This document shows, one piece after another, positions 21,759-31,828 of a stretch of 52,842 nucleotides of DNA. The translations under genes were made by a program, and so were the position numbers. Each line of letters starts with the position of its first letter. Position 1 is the stretch's first letter. The DNA lies in the NCBI GenBank assembly GCA_015501585.1, contig JADNRY010000411.1, positions 1 to 52,842 on the forward strand. Direction: 5' to 3'. Below the pieces are notes generated by a model, which worked only from the letters and a program-made list of their open reading frames with translations, was not told the DNA's origin and searched no databases. This DNA comes from Rhodocollybia butyracea (Eukaryota; Basidiomycota; Agaricomycetes; Agaricales; Omphalotaceae).

Positions 21759-24619
21759 CCCCTTGTATTAATTGTCATCTCCGTACTCAGAGTCCGAGAC
21801 ATACTGGAGTGGGGGCATTCCATCCAAGTCTGATTCAAGTTCACCATCCTCGCCTTCCGGTTCGGAGTCTGTACACTGTGGCCAGAGGTCAGAGCTGTGT
21901 AAGTTGACCTTGGAATCTGACTCGAAGTCAAATTCGTCGTCCTCCTCGCACTCGGAATCAGAGACATATTGGAGCGGGGGCATCCCGTCCTCATCCTCAA
22001 TATACTCCATAGGCGTTGAGGCTAACAATGGCGGCAGTGAGCTATTCTCACTCTCCGAACCAAGGGTAGGTTCTGGGGTAGGTGTCGCAAGACTGGTACA
22101 GCTTGCAGAATCGGAATTGGACAAGTCCTCAAACCCAAGTGTCTCATAGAACTCATTGCTGAACGGGCCAAAGTGCATCATATTCAAAGTAAGTTCTGTT
22201 GCCCCCTGCGTTGTATCCACAAGCTGAGCAAGTAACTCCGATGACTCCTCAGTCAACGGAAATTGCATTCCGCGCGCAGATAAGCCTGGTGGTCTGCTCG
22301 CACCTGAGCTTACCATATTATTCTGCAGGCAGTTATGTGCTAAGTGACCCGGCTGGCCGCACTTATAGCAGTTGCCATCAGATCCCTTGGAGTAGAGCCT
22401 CCGTTATGACTATATGGTCGATTATTCTGACCAGGATGCTTACCACCGTTACCAGGTCGACTCTGTTGGTGTCAGTTATCCTGGTTTCGGTTATGGTAGT
22501 TGTTGCGGTTGCAATCCGCACCATGGCTTGTCTGTGCAGTACTTGCTCCAGACTGTTCAACACTCCTCTGAGAAGGTTTAGATGAACCCGAATTAAAGTT
22601 ACGGTCATCGCATTGGTAAGTATGATTCTCCTTGAACTTAACAAAATTTTTAGATTTACGCTGACTGTTGTCACCGCCAGAACGCTGATAATTCTGGTAA
22701 CTTGATTTTGAGCCCTTCTTTGGCGCCGAATTAGAGTTAATGTGATTTTCCAGATCAGCAAGTTCAATCAATTCAGCTTCATGAGCTATCTTTTTCCATG
22801 AATGAACGTCTTTGCTCAGCTTACTGCGCTGAAGCTTGTATCGGATATGACTGCTAAGTCCATCCCAAAGTTTTACAACCTTTTCACGTTCACTGATTTC
22901 GCCAACGGAATATGATAGATTTTCGAGCTCATGAATATATTCGGAAACTCTACGGCCATTCTGATAACAATGGCATAGCTTCCGGCGTTGTTGTTTGTGG
23001 TAGTCCAATGGGAAACAGTAGTTAAACAAGCCCTCGAAGAACTTGGACAAGGTCCATTTACTATGATTTTTCGCTACTTTCTGAATGAAAAATTTCAAAG
23101 CATTCCCTTCCAAGAAATTGGATATGTAAAAGACTTGTTCATCTTTTGGAATTCCCCCGGCTTTGCAGTACGCAGTGCACTGCATCATAAAGTGCTGGTA
23201 CTCATCCGCATCAGGTTCTCCCTTATACGGAGAAGGGGAAATTGGTTTCATGTTGCATTTCACCTTTTTGGATTTACGCTTCTTTGACTTACGCCGATTG
23301 GACCTAGTGGTCTTGGACTTGCGGCGGTTGTGCCGCCGGCCTCTCCTCGAGCTCCCAGAGCTTCCAGAGGAGGTATCTGAATCCGATTCGGAGCTATCTC
23401 CGCTAGAGTCTGACGGTGGTGAGTCCTCACTGTCTGAACCCAAACTAGGAGTAGAAGGAGATGCATCCGATTCAGAATCAGAGTCTCAGGCTGTACTCTC
23501 ATATTTACGAGAAGTTGATTTTAACCTCATTGTCTTTGCCAGAACATTATTGGTTGGCAGTCAGTCAGACGGCTGGCCAGAGACACCCCTACTGTGACGC
23601 GTAGAAGGTGTATCGGCCCTACCACTAATGACTTCCTTAATCCTTTTCTGGTATTTGGAGGAAATTGGTTTAAGCATGTCTTTCAATGCTTGCTTTGAAG
23701 AAATTTTATCTGACTTCTTAATTTCCTTCACAGGCTCATTATCTGACGAGCTCTCACTGTCCGAGTGAGCGGCCAATTTAGCCTTATGGGCCTTTGCTTT
23801 CTGTGAGCCGTTTCTCCTCTTTCGGAGATTTTTCTGATCCTTGTGATCAGACTCGGAAGAGGCTAAACTAGCCTTCCGAATGGCGTTCCAGCCATCAATT
23901 GCAGCTTTCTGCGCTGCAACGTTAAGCTCAGAGTCACTTATCTCATTGTTATTGTCAATGAATTTCCCTTTGGCTACGTAGGAAGGACCGGGAGCCGGAG
24001 TAGGAGAGGAACGGCGTGGAGCTGTAGTTCTATTAACCATAGCGTTCCTCTTCTGCACAAGCTCACGTTGAGCAGGAGTGAGGGTGTTCTCAGCGGCACG
24101 AACAGTAGCAACCTGCTCCTTAGAAAGCTGAGTAGGCTTAAAAAATTCCTTCCTGAGCTTAAAATCCTTAAGATTTTCAAGGCTTCTGGCTCGACGGGGG
24201 TAAACTACCTTCGTCCAAGGCGCATGTGCGCCATTGTCATCAAATGAATCACTAGATATGGATCCGAACACAAATTTAGGATTTTTATTCAAACCCGTAT
24301 CTTTAAGTTTAACAACTTTATTAACAGAGTCAGCCTCGTAATGAGAGCTGAACTTGGAGGCGCTAGCATCCACTACAGGAGCACTGAGCATGATAGAGCT
24401 GGGGGCCTTGGGCCACCCCCCACTGAGTTCACAGCGGCGAGTGACCCCGTAGCGATCCCCCAGCCGGAGCTGGAGTTGCTACAGAGCGACTTAAGGCCTC
24501 AGCCTGCGCGGCTGCGGAGATGTTAGTATCCACAGCGATGGACTTATCTTTTGGGTCTGGTTTAGTCACACCGCTATTACCAGAGCGCGTTATTAGGCCT
24601 AAAATCGGCCTAAGGCGTG

Positions 24620-26943
24620 TAACCGTACATTTTGACACTTTGTACGTGTTATACAATGCAATAAGAGAGTTATACGGAGCCCGAGCGTGATAGCTGTTGC
24701 CGAGGCAAAGAACTTAACAATAATACTCAGCGAGCCGTGAAGGTACGCCCACAAGCGTAGCCTAGAGCCAAGCTAGCGAGGATACCTGGGCTGCCCGGAG
24801 ATGTAACGCTAGATCGTCAATCTAGTTATACCCAAAGAGTGTAGACTCTCTAAACTACAGGACATCACGAAGCGGGATAAGTACTAAGCCAACGCGTTAC
24901 TCGAGGGAAGGAATTATGAGGGAAGGCATCCCTCGCACTAAGACCCCCAACAAGCTATGTTAAGATGTGGACTTTACAGTCCGTAACAATGGACCAGAAC
25001 GATCCCGAGGAAAACCGTAAAGATCTATTCGCGGCACCGGTCGCAACCGTGAGGACGGTAGAAACATGCTTAGCGGTCCTATGGAAAGCTACGCGCCGGG
25101 ATAGCCTTGGCAAATCGAAACATTTGATCTTAGAAATCATACACGGAAGGTCTTATCCGTTAAAGCCGACTATCGGGAATCACTTGTACATACTCAGTGC
25201 AGTTGCTCGAGATTATCATAAGTGGTGTCGTTGGAAAGCTAGATAACAGGCCTTCTCGAGAGAATGTTAATCACACTCAGGATGGACAGAAGTATCCGAG
25301 GAATAGAATGAAACTCACCCAAGGGAAACCGGGCGGCGAGTGATCATGAAGCGCAAAGGTACTACTGACCCCGGAGAATTGTGGAGTAATCGGAGAAACC
25401 TCGCTCGGATCAAAACACTCTAAAACTGTGTTAATCCTCACGAAATCATATTTTACCTCTGATATATACCCAAGAATGGACTATTTCTTTATCGTGTGTA
25501 CCATATATAGGCTGGAGTTTCCTTTCCGAGCCAGATTCCTCTGTTCCACTCTCTTTCCGTCTCTCTCCATATCTGTTTCATCTATTTTTCGTATTAAACT
25601 CTCTCTACTCGGTATATAAGCCAGATATATTTATTCAATAAGACAAGTTTCTTGCCCTCGACTTGACTGCTAAGACCAGTGCTCCGTAGAACGTCCCCAT
25701 GGGATCAGTAGCGTGACGCCTCCTGACTTGGTTATCTTAAGAAAGTAATAACTTCACGCGCTTCGCAAAGCCCATTTATATCTTGATCAAATTTAAGTGT
25801 GTAGAGTTCTCTCGAACTCCAGATCAACTCAAATCTAGTTGCTTCCTTAGAGGGGACGGCTTCTAGTAAGGGATTATTTGGCTCCAGAGTGAGGGTTCCT
25901 TAGTTGACTTCTTCACAAAGTTAGACGAGCCACTAAGATTGTGGTACGAGTTCCTAGTGATTAAGTTCACTCACAATATTGTAGCTTGGCCCAGAGTTTG
26001 GTCGAGGACTTTACGGCGTCACAGCAGCTAGTGCCAGAGTTTGCCTAGGGTTGTTGACAAACCTCGAGATTACTATTCTAGCTAGAGCCAGAGTTTGCCT
26101 AGGAGAATCTTAGTTTCGTTGTATTGGTTTTGGTTTTGGTTAATTGATTTGGACATACACACCTGGTTCCCTCGTACACTCGTACACCCCAACTAGGCTT
26201 CTCTCGACTTAGTTCTAAGAGTTGTCTAAGCTTAGGGCCTGTTCGGCAACATGAATCTAGATTTTGTTGGGATTTTGCCAGGTATTGCCACCATATAAAA
26301 AAAGCCATCAAACATTTGTAAGTATTACTCAGATCAGCTGATTGAGCGCTCTGTGTAAACGCGCATGCTGTCAGCTGCTGTCAGATGTTTCTTCTGTGTT
26401 GAGGTCAACACCCCGCTCGATGCTCAGACATGCCCGCCGCTCTCAAATATAATTTTCACTTTAGGCTTCACTAACCTGGACAATATAGAGAAACAGAATC
26501 ACTTTTCCAATAACGTACAATTACATTAAATTTGAAAGATGATGGCAAGAACGCGTTGGTCACTGGGTGGCATTGCTGAGAGTGGTCGGGATGACTTGCG
26601 GGAACGTCGGTCAACAGCCTCAGGAGTTATGTCATTTTATGTCATTTCCAAAGACCCATGGCGACCGGCCAGCTGATCCGAGCCTTTTATATTAAATGTT
26701 CAAAATTGAACAAAATCCAGATTCGTGTTGCCGAACAGGCCCTTAGTTACCCACGTTAGCGCTACAGTCTTGAACCTGGAGCAGTCGCGCGCGTACATCC
26801 GATATTACAAAGCTTTCCCTCGGGGAATCTCTGACAACCCGCCCTCGCTCCCTTACATATCGATAGTCCGGTTAGGTGCGGTAGTGTTTTTGTTAGGTTG
26901 TTTTATAGCACCTTTCGCATACCTACACGTAAATACCCAAATA
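24620..26943 (+). mobile_element. Copia-type solo LTR inside Gypsy gag
   Basis: The insert is flanked by the 5-bp duplication GCGTG (24615-24619, 26944-26948), and removing it restores the gag frame. It is homologous, in inverted orientation, to 31829-33212, the leader immediately upstream of a Copia gag. Both copies stop matching at exactly ...CCCAAATA. This identifies it as an LTR, about 1.8 kb without the MITE it contains. A TATATAAG lies at about 25613-25620. The termini are TAACC...AAATA rather than TG...CA, which is unusual. Open frames inside (25428, 26725) are conserved between copies only as DNA. Confidence 0.75.
26235..26742. mobile_element. PIF/Harbinger-like MITE
   Basis: This 508-bp element has 34-bp terminal inverted repeats beginning GGGCCTGTTCGGCAACA, two mismatches between arms, and a 3-bp TTA duplication (26232-26234, 26743-26745). 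The homologous LTR copy at about 32030 keeps the uninterrupted site with one TTA, proving insertion. There is no coding capacity. TTA duplication plus GGGCCTGTT ends fit the PIF/Harbinger group. Confidence 0.9.
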
Positions 26944-27177
26944 GCGTGTTGTACTGGTTTTGTGTTTGAGGGATTTGATTGTTGGGTTGTTTGGGAGCCA
27001 TTTGTGAGGTTCCTGGTTGTAGTGAAAATAAAAACACAGAGAGATAGAGAGAGAGAGAAAGCAGAGAGTAGGTCAAAGTCGGAATTGCCCAGGAGATCAA
27101 GCTGAGAGGTATCCGGAAGCGTCGACCAGAGAAAAGTTTTTGTTAGAGTTTTTGTAGTTGCTGGTATGTCAAAAATA

Positions 27178-27319
27178 TGTGACGGTAGTCACACGAAGAG
27201 ATACTCGGAATGACAGGGATAGCGCTGGATTCAAAGTAAACTAATCTCTATCTATGTACAATTGAGTCTTATATAGGGTGGAAGGATCGGTCCGTCGGGG
27301 ATTGATCCGTACTGTTACA
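27178..27319 (-). repeat. Gypsy 5' LTR
   Basis: This is the partner of 19294-19435. The gag start codon (ATG at 27001, MAPKQPNNQIP) lies about 177 bp downstream on the minus strand. A clear tRNA-primer site next to the LTR was not recognised. Confidence 0.93.
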
Positions 27320-27859
27320 TGGGCTTTGCATAATTGAGTGAACATCACGATTTTTTTTCTTTTTTTGGTCTGGCCGGAAAATGATTTCCATATCCGCATT
27401 TGAGGTGTGATGTGACTGCAATCTCATTTCGTCGTATCGACGCCTCGCATATACAATGATCTCAAACGCTGGTACACCTACGAACATATCACCATCTGAG
27501 ACTGCACTACTCGAGCTCACTGTTCTGTTGGCCCATTTGAAGCTGAAAAGGCTAGGATCCACCTGAAGTTGCACAGGCTCGCAGCCTCGCTCATAAGTAC
27601 ACAATGTTGAAATGGGTTGCATCCCTGTATCGACTGTTGTTCAAATTTATGAAGCCGTATTCATTGGCTGCCCATGAGGGTTCAAACGTGCATATCTCTT
27701 CCTCGGCTATTGTAGAGAACTACCTTTAACCCAAGCTTTAACCTTGGCCTAGAGGCACAATGGCGGAACATGCTAGGATGCTGGAAAGCATGTATTTGTA
27801 TATCTAACGATAGTAGAGCGTACATGTAGACAACAGCTGCGAGGTACAGGCAAAGCTCA

Positions 27860-28101
27860 TGTAACACTAGAGCAAATAAATCACAGTAGTATCACACGAA
27901 GTGGGGGATTTTAGAGAGGTGCGAGAGAACCGTTGTAACTTGGGGGTTTTGATTCTGTAGAACCTATTGTACTTAGAATAAACTACCGACTTATATACCT
28001 ATCAAAGTCGTATTACTATAAGTAGATAATTAGCTAATTCTATCAGGTAAATGAGGAACGGATAAGGAAGTGTTGAGCGCCTAAGTCACGATACTGTTAC
28101 A
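27860..28101 (-). mobile_element. Short solo LTR inside the mariner-like element
   Basis: A 242-bp segment TGTAACAC...CTGTTACA is flanked by the perfect 5-bp duplication GCTCA (27855-27859, 28102-28106). It shares 'TCACACGAAG' with the Gypsy LTRs in the same region of the sequence and is probably a related family. Orientation is inferred from that and from a TATATAAG readable on the minus strand. Confidence 0.85.
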
Positions 28102-28223
28102 GCTCAGTTGTAGAACAATGAGATTGTCACATCACACCCTAAATGCGGATACGGAAATCATTTTCCGGCCGGACCGAAAAGAAAAAAAATCGTGATGTTC
28201 ACTCAATTATGCAAATCCCAGTA

Positions 28224-29129
28224 ATTTACATATCAAAATTTTCATTCTGCACATGCAATAAGTATTTAATGTCTTAATGTCCAAAAGAGAAATGACTGAG
28301 CTACAATATCAATAAACTTAGACAACCATACAAACCCATCACATATCCCCAACCAGTTCAGTCACCCACTTTTTTAGTCTAATGAGCTTACACTTTTGTT
28401 ACTAGTGATCCCCTTCGGGCTCTTTGGACGTAGCTTGCGTATCATGAAAATACATAGATATTTATGATTTATCAGAGAAAGAAATAACAAAATTTAGGTG
28501 TTGTTGTTGCTGACTTTACATATACCTACGTGATAGTTGTTGCTTCGAAATTGGTGAAAAACTAACCGATGGGCATGAACTGTACCTCTGGACTGAGTCT
28601 CCACCATGCCAAGGTAACAAACACCATCTTTATCTACGACGTAAACATATGTCGGCTGGAAGGAAACATTACTGTATAACTACGACCATATGCTCGCGGG
28701 GGTCAAGGCATTACGCATGGTTTTTGCAAGGCTTTTGTTGAGCATCATGCTCAAGGTCCATCGTTATGCATTACGCATAGCGCTATATGCGTAAATGAAT
28801 AGGCGGGCCGGAGGCCCGCTGCAAAAATTTGTGATGTTTCAAGAAATACCAAGCTCGGACCCTCCTGTTACACATTATGGATTGCAAAATCCCTTATGCT
28901 CAGGGGGTCCTGTTACGCGTTACGGGAGCATCTGGTTGTAATTATACAGTATGTGACATATTACTTTCACCTGCGAAGATGAATACAATATGTGAACATG
29001 GGAAGACAAAGATAATGAAGAATGCACGCGCGCTTACTTCAAAGACATATACCATCAGATGGACGTGGGAACTCGGAACAGAAATAAATGAGAGTGCAAG
29101 GAACATAGCAAGCTACGTCACATTGACCT
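28224..29129. other. Intergenic, no recognised gene
   Basis: This holds repeated words 'tatgcgtaa/cattacgcat' (28710-28800), a GC-rich perfect 7-bp stem hairpin (GCGGGCC GGA GGCCCGC) near 28803, and related 'cctgttacrc' words at 28863 and 28908. An 84-codon plus-strand frame (28877-29131) has no recognisable motif. Confidence 0.4.
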
Positions 29130-29169
29130 GACTAAAAAGACCCAGAATCCTGGGCTTATCCTTTGGCCT

Positions 29170-29790
29170 AGGTCATGACCTACTGTCCAGGTCAAGACCT
29201 AGGTCAGGTTGGTCTAGGACATGGCCAAGGGTAGGGTAGGGGATGGTGTACCAGGGGTGGGGGAGTGTGAGGGGGGAATGGGAGACCTGATGTGAGGGGA
29301 GGAAGACCAAAGGCAGGTAGGCAGGTAGGTGACCTAGGGTTGAATAGGGTATGCTTTGTGAGGGGATGGGTAGGGGAGTGTAGTAGAGTGTCTGGGAGGG
29401 GTAAGGGAGTGTCTGGAAGAGATAGAGAAGTGTGTGTGAGTGTAGGAGGAGGGATACCAAAGAACAGGATGACCAGGAAAGGGAGGACAGGTGCTTGGGA
29501 TGATAAGGGAGGCTGTGTTAATGGATACCTGGGGAGAGGGGCAGTGGAATGATTTAGATCCTGTGGGAGAGATCAAAACAATCCTTAAAGGGATTGGGGA
29601 ATTGTTTCTGAGGGTGGCTGCAACATGGCAGGGGGTCTTATAGGGCACCCTTAGGTATGTGGAGTAGGCAGAGCAGGAGGGTTAGAACCACTTGCTCTGG
29701 GCAACTTGGTTTTGACCTGAGTGAACTTGGTCTTGACCTAGATCAGGTTGGTCTTGACCTAGGTCAACTTGGTCAGAATCAACACAGTTG
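29170..29790. repeat. Element-like block with GACCTAGGTCA words around a G-rich tract
   Basis: Both edges (29170-29220 and 29710-29775) carry several copies of GACCTAG(G/A)TCAGGTTGGTCT in the same orientation. Between them, 29220-29470 is strongly G-rich and C-poor on the plus strand, with many GGG/GGGG runs. Terminal inverted repeats and a TSD were not found. The frames on the minus strand (Leu/Pro/Ser-rich) follow from this composition. Confidence 0.45.
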
Positions 29791-29815
29791 TACGTTTGAG
29801 CATCACATGACCTTA

Positions 29816-29837
29816 CGGGACTTTATATAAAGTCCCG
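29816..29837. other. 22-bp perfect palindrome containing TATATAAA
   Basis: The core GGGACTTTATATAAAGTCCC, extended by C/G on either side, is a perfect palindrome. It includes a TATA-like sequence and is followed by a pyrimidine-rich leader and a GTAAGT donor-like site (29869). It may be a promoter remnant; no gene follows it. Confidence 0.5.
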
Positions 29838-30119
29838 CAATTTCGTTTCACTTCCCCATTCCTCCCAGGTAAGTTCTATCCCCACAAACATGAATGTACT
29901 TTCAAATAATAGTGTATATCAATGTACTGTACTTGTAAATATTAATGTTAGTGTAGTTACTTCTGTAAGTCCTCAGAGTATGCACAAAAGACTGCCGCGG
30001 GACCTCATTAAAGGCCGCGTGCAACTACATTATGTACTGCTATACTAGTATTAATGTTGTTGTTATAACTAATAGTAGTAGTAGTTAATTTTTCCACCAC
30101 CGCTACTAATATGTTACAG

Positions 30120-30304
30120 CTTGTGCAATATATAGAATATTCCCACGAATGTGCATGAATGTGCGGCCTTGGGCATTCGAATGCACATTTGCATGAATGC
30201 ATTCATCTCCTAAGAGGTCATTTGAATGCAAATATGGCCTTCTGAGGGTCCATATTTGCGCCGTGAATGGCGAATACATTCAAATGCCCATTGTGCCCAT
30301 CTCT
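30120..30304. mobile_element. Truncated hAT-like MITE end
   Basis: The segment holds nested inverted words (gcattcgaatgc, tgcatgaatgca) and ends at 30304 with ...GTGCCCATCTCTA. The reverse complement starts TAGAGATGGGCAC, similar to the TAGAGATGTCC ends of the two hAT-type elements at 45805 and 50720. The left terminus is not visible. The AA14 fragment starts at the very next base. Confidence 0.4.
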
Positions 30305-30413
30305 ATGGTGTGAGGACAGTCCCAGCGCATGCGTAACCGGTACCAAGATGCTCTACTGGCACCAGGCTAGCGGCAACAACATCAAAGTGACTGGAACCAA
30401 CCTGGCTGGAGAA
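30305..30413 (+). pseudogene. AA14 exon-14 fragment
   Basis: About 109 bp matches AA14-2 exon 14 (17427-17535): WCEDSPSACVTGTKMLYWHQ and then ASGNNIKVTGTNLAGEL in one open frame. It is clearly nearer to AA14-2 than to AA14-1. One codon is deleted relative to AA14-2. It is cut on the left by a hAT-like end and on the right by Copia protease sequence in the opposite direction. Together with the 3'-flank copy at 33561-33785 it marks a third, destroyed AA14 locus. Confidence 0.88.
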
Positions 30414-31816
30414 CTCCAACCAACTTCTTGGAGCCATTCACTTTGGATGACACTGTGACGTTGCCAATTCCTGGAATCTGGAATTTCTCTCCCGCCACTG
30501 CACTGCTCCCTGTTTGGCCCGCAATATTTTGGTATTGCGCTATCTTGGATTTCTTCACCCAGCAATGCTCTGATGCCGCTGAATCCAAGTAGATTCTGGG
30601 TTGGCGTTGATAGCTGGGTACATCACTATTGCATACAGTGCATTTGACGAGGCTAGCTACAAGGGAACATGTAACAGGTATGTTGCTATCTACACTAATG
30701 TTCTCCCCTGACTGACATTCAATGTCTAGAATGGAAGTGCCATATCTGTTGGGTACAGTATCAGGGGATTGCATTGTGATAGGTGTAGTAGTATCAAACA
30801 TACCCGGCTTGGTGTCAGTGAGGTTGGCGTATAGCTCAGTGGGACTGGGATCAGTTCTGATGTAGACATTGGAAGCAGTGGTAGGTGGAATTGTTGAGGG
30901 CACTGGAGTTGGAGTTGTTGTGATTGATGTGGCACTTGTGCCAGGGGCATTGGTCTTGTTATACCTCCAGCCTTTTGGTCCTTTTCCTTCAGCACCGCCT
31001 CTCTTCTTCCAGCACATCTCAATTGTGTGACCGAGTTTTCCGCACACTGGATTTGAGCAGATTGGGCGTGTTCCTGATTGGGTTTGGCTGCGGCATGAAC
31101 TGCGTTTGCTCTAGTAGCCATTAAGACCTTGACTTTTGTCTGCTCATTTTCCTCCTCCTCCTGACGCCTCTTCTTATTCAGCCAGAAAGCTTCAAGATGA
31201 GTGAAGGCATTGGCGCTAGATGTTCCGGGTGTGTGCAACGTTGTGAAATCCCAAGACTTGGGAAAGGAGTTGAGAAGGATGGTTTGAAACTGGGAATCAG
31301 AGATGCTAGACCCAAGGTCTCTAGTGTCCTTGACAAGGCGGTGCAGCTTTTTGGCATGCACCTCGTAATCTGTTTCCTCTTCCATCTTCTCACCACGTAG
31401 GTGGTCTTCAGCAATCATCATAAGCTGGACAGTCTTGGAGCCAAGCTCCTTACTGAGATAAAACCATATATTTGCTGCAGAGTCATTGTTGCCTATTCCC
31501 AATCTGACAGGGTCTTTGGTATTGTTGACAATTACACTGGCAACCCAGCGATTGCATCGTGAGTATGCCACTCTTTGTATGAAGGAGTTGGGCTGGTGAG
31601 TGGAGTGCTTTGGGTTTGGGGGTAAATGGGAGTGATGTAGGCAGCGGAGAGGTTGGTATTTGGTGGGCATAGGATTGCTCCTCTGAGATATCCACCTAGT
31701 CCTCTTGCTCCAACCGCAAGTTCAACTTGGCGTTTGAAAGGAATCTAATTCTTTTGCCCCATCAGTCATTCATCATCTCTGAACATTGGTGGATTTGGCA
31801 AGTTGCCGCTTGACAT
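30414..31816 (-). pseudogene. Copia gag-protease remnant
   Basis: Gag starts at about 31816 (MSSGNLPNPPMFRDDE), 12-13 bases after the LTR, then runs into a stop at residue 17 and frameshifts. The UBN2-like gag part is seen at 31550-31170 (ANIWFYLSKELGSKTVQLMM, FQTILLNSFPKSWD). A CCHC knuckle (CGKLGHTIEMC, about 31045) follows, and the Copia protease active site IYLDSAASEHCWV lies at about 30600-30560. The frame ends in the foreign AA14 sequence. Confidence 0.8.
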
Positions 31817-31828
31817 TTCTCTCTAGAC

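Larger units (their letters stand above)
21768..27001 (-). pseudogene. Gypsy gag, interrupted
   Basis: Gag begins at 27001 (MAPKQPNNQIPQTQNQYNT) and is cut at 26943 by a solo LTR. It resumes at 24619 in the same frame (LRPILGLITRSGNSGV) once one 5-bp duplication is removed. A frameshift lies near 24430-24480 and in-frame stops near 23480 and 23560. A Ser/Asp-rich stretch then leads into a retrotransposon-gag capsid domain (about 23230-22750, with FYISNFLEGNALKFF and KLCHCYQNGRRVSEY). A CCHC zinc knuckle (CYKCGQPGHLAHNC, about 22330-22370) follows. Several breaks make it non-functional. Confidence 0.8.
19294..27319 (-). mobile_element. Ty3/Gypsy-type LTR retrotransposon lacking pol core
   Basis: Two 142-bp direct repeats (19294-19435 and 27178-27319) differ at three positions and begin and end TG...CA. 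A perfect 5-bp duplication TGGGC flanks the element (19289-19293, 27320-27324). On the minus strand, gag, a zinc knuckle and an aspartic protease follow the 5' LTR, and a purine tract (AGGAGGGCGTA) abuts the 3' LTR. Reverse transcriptase, RNase H and integrase are absent: only about 100 bp separate the last stop from the LTR. It is therefore a deletion derivative that would need help in trans. About 2% LTR divergence points to a fairly recent insertion. Confidence 0.9.
19288..28221. mobile_element. Mariner-like element split by Gypsy and solo-LTR insertions
   Basis: A ~105-bp terminal inverted repeat begins CTGGG(C/A)TTTGCATAATTG. Its left arm is 19288-19293 continued at 27325-27430; its right arm is 28120-28221. 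TA flanks both ends (19286-19287, 28222-28223). Removing the Gypsy (19294-27319 plus its 5-bp duplication) and the solo LTR (27860-28101) leaves about 656 bp with no transposase, so this is a MITE-sized non-autonomous element. The TA duplication suggests Tc1/mariner; other TA-duplicating families are possible. Confidence 0.7.

Noticed and set aside
25428..27105. Two hydrophobic frames conserved at 31762-32837
   Set aside because: Both lie in LTR sequence and are conserved only because the LTR copies are homologous; one spans a MITE boundary.
29173..29648. Ser/Pro/Leu-rich minus-strand frames
   Set aside because: They result from the strand-asymmetric G-rich tract; no motif, start context or splice sites support a gene.
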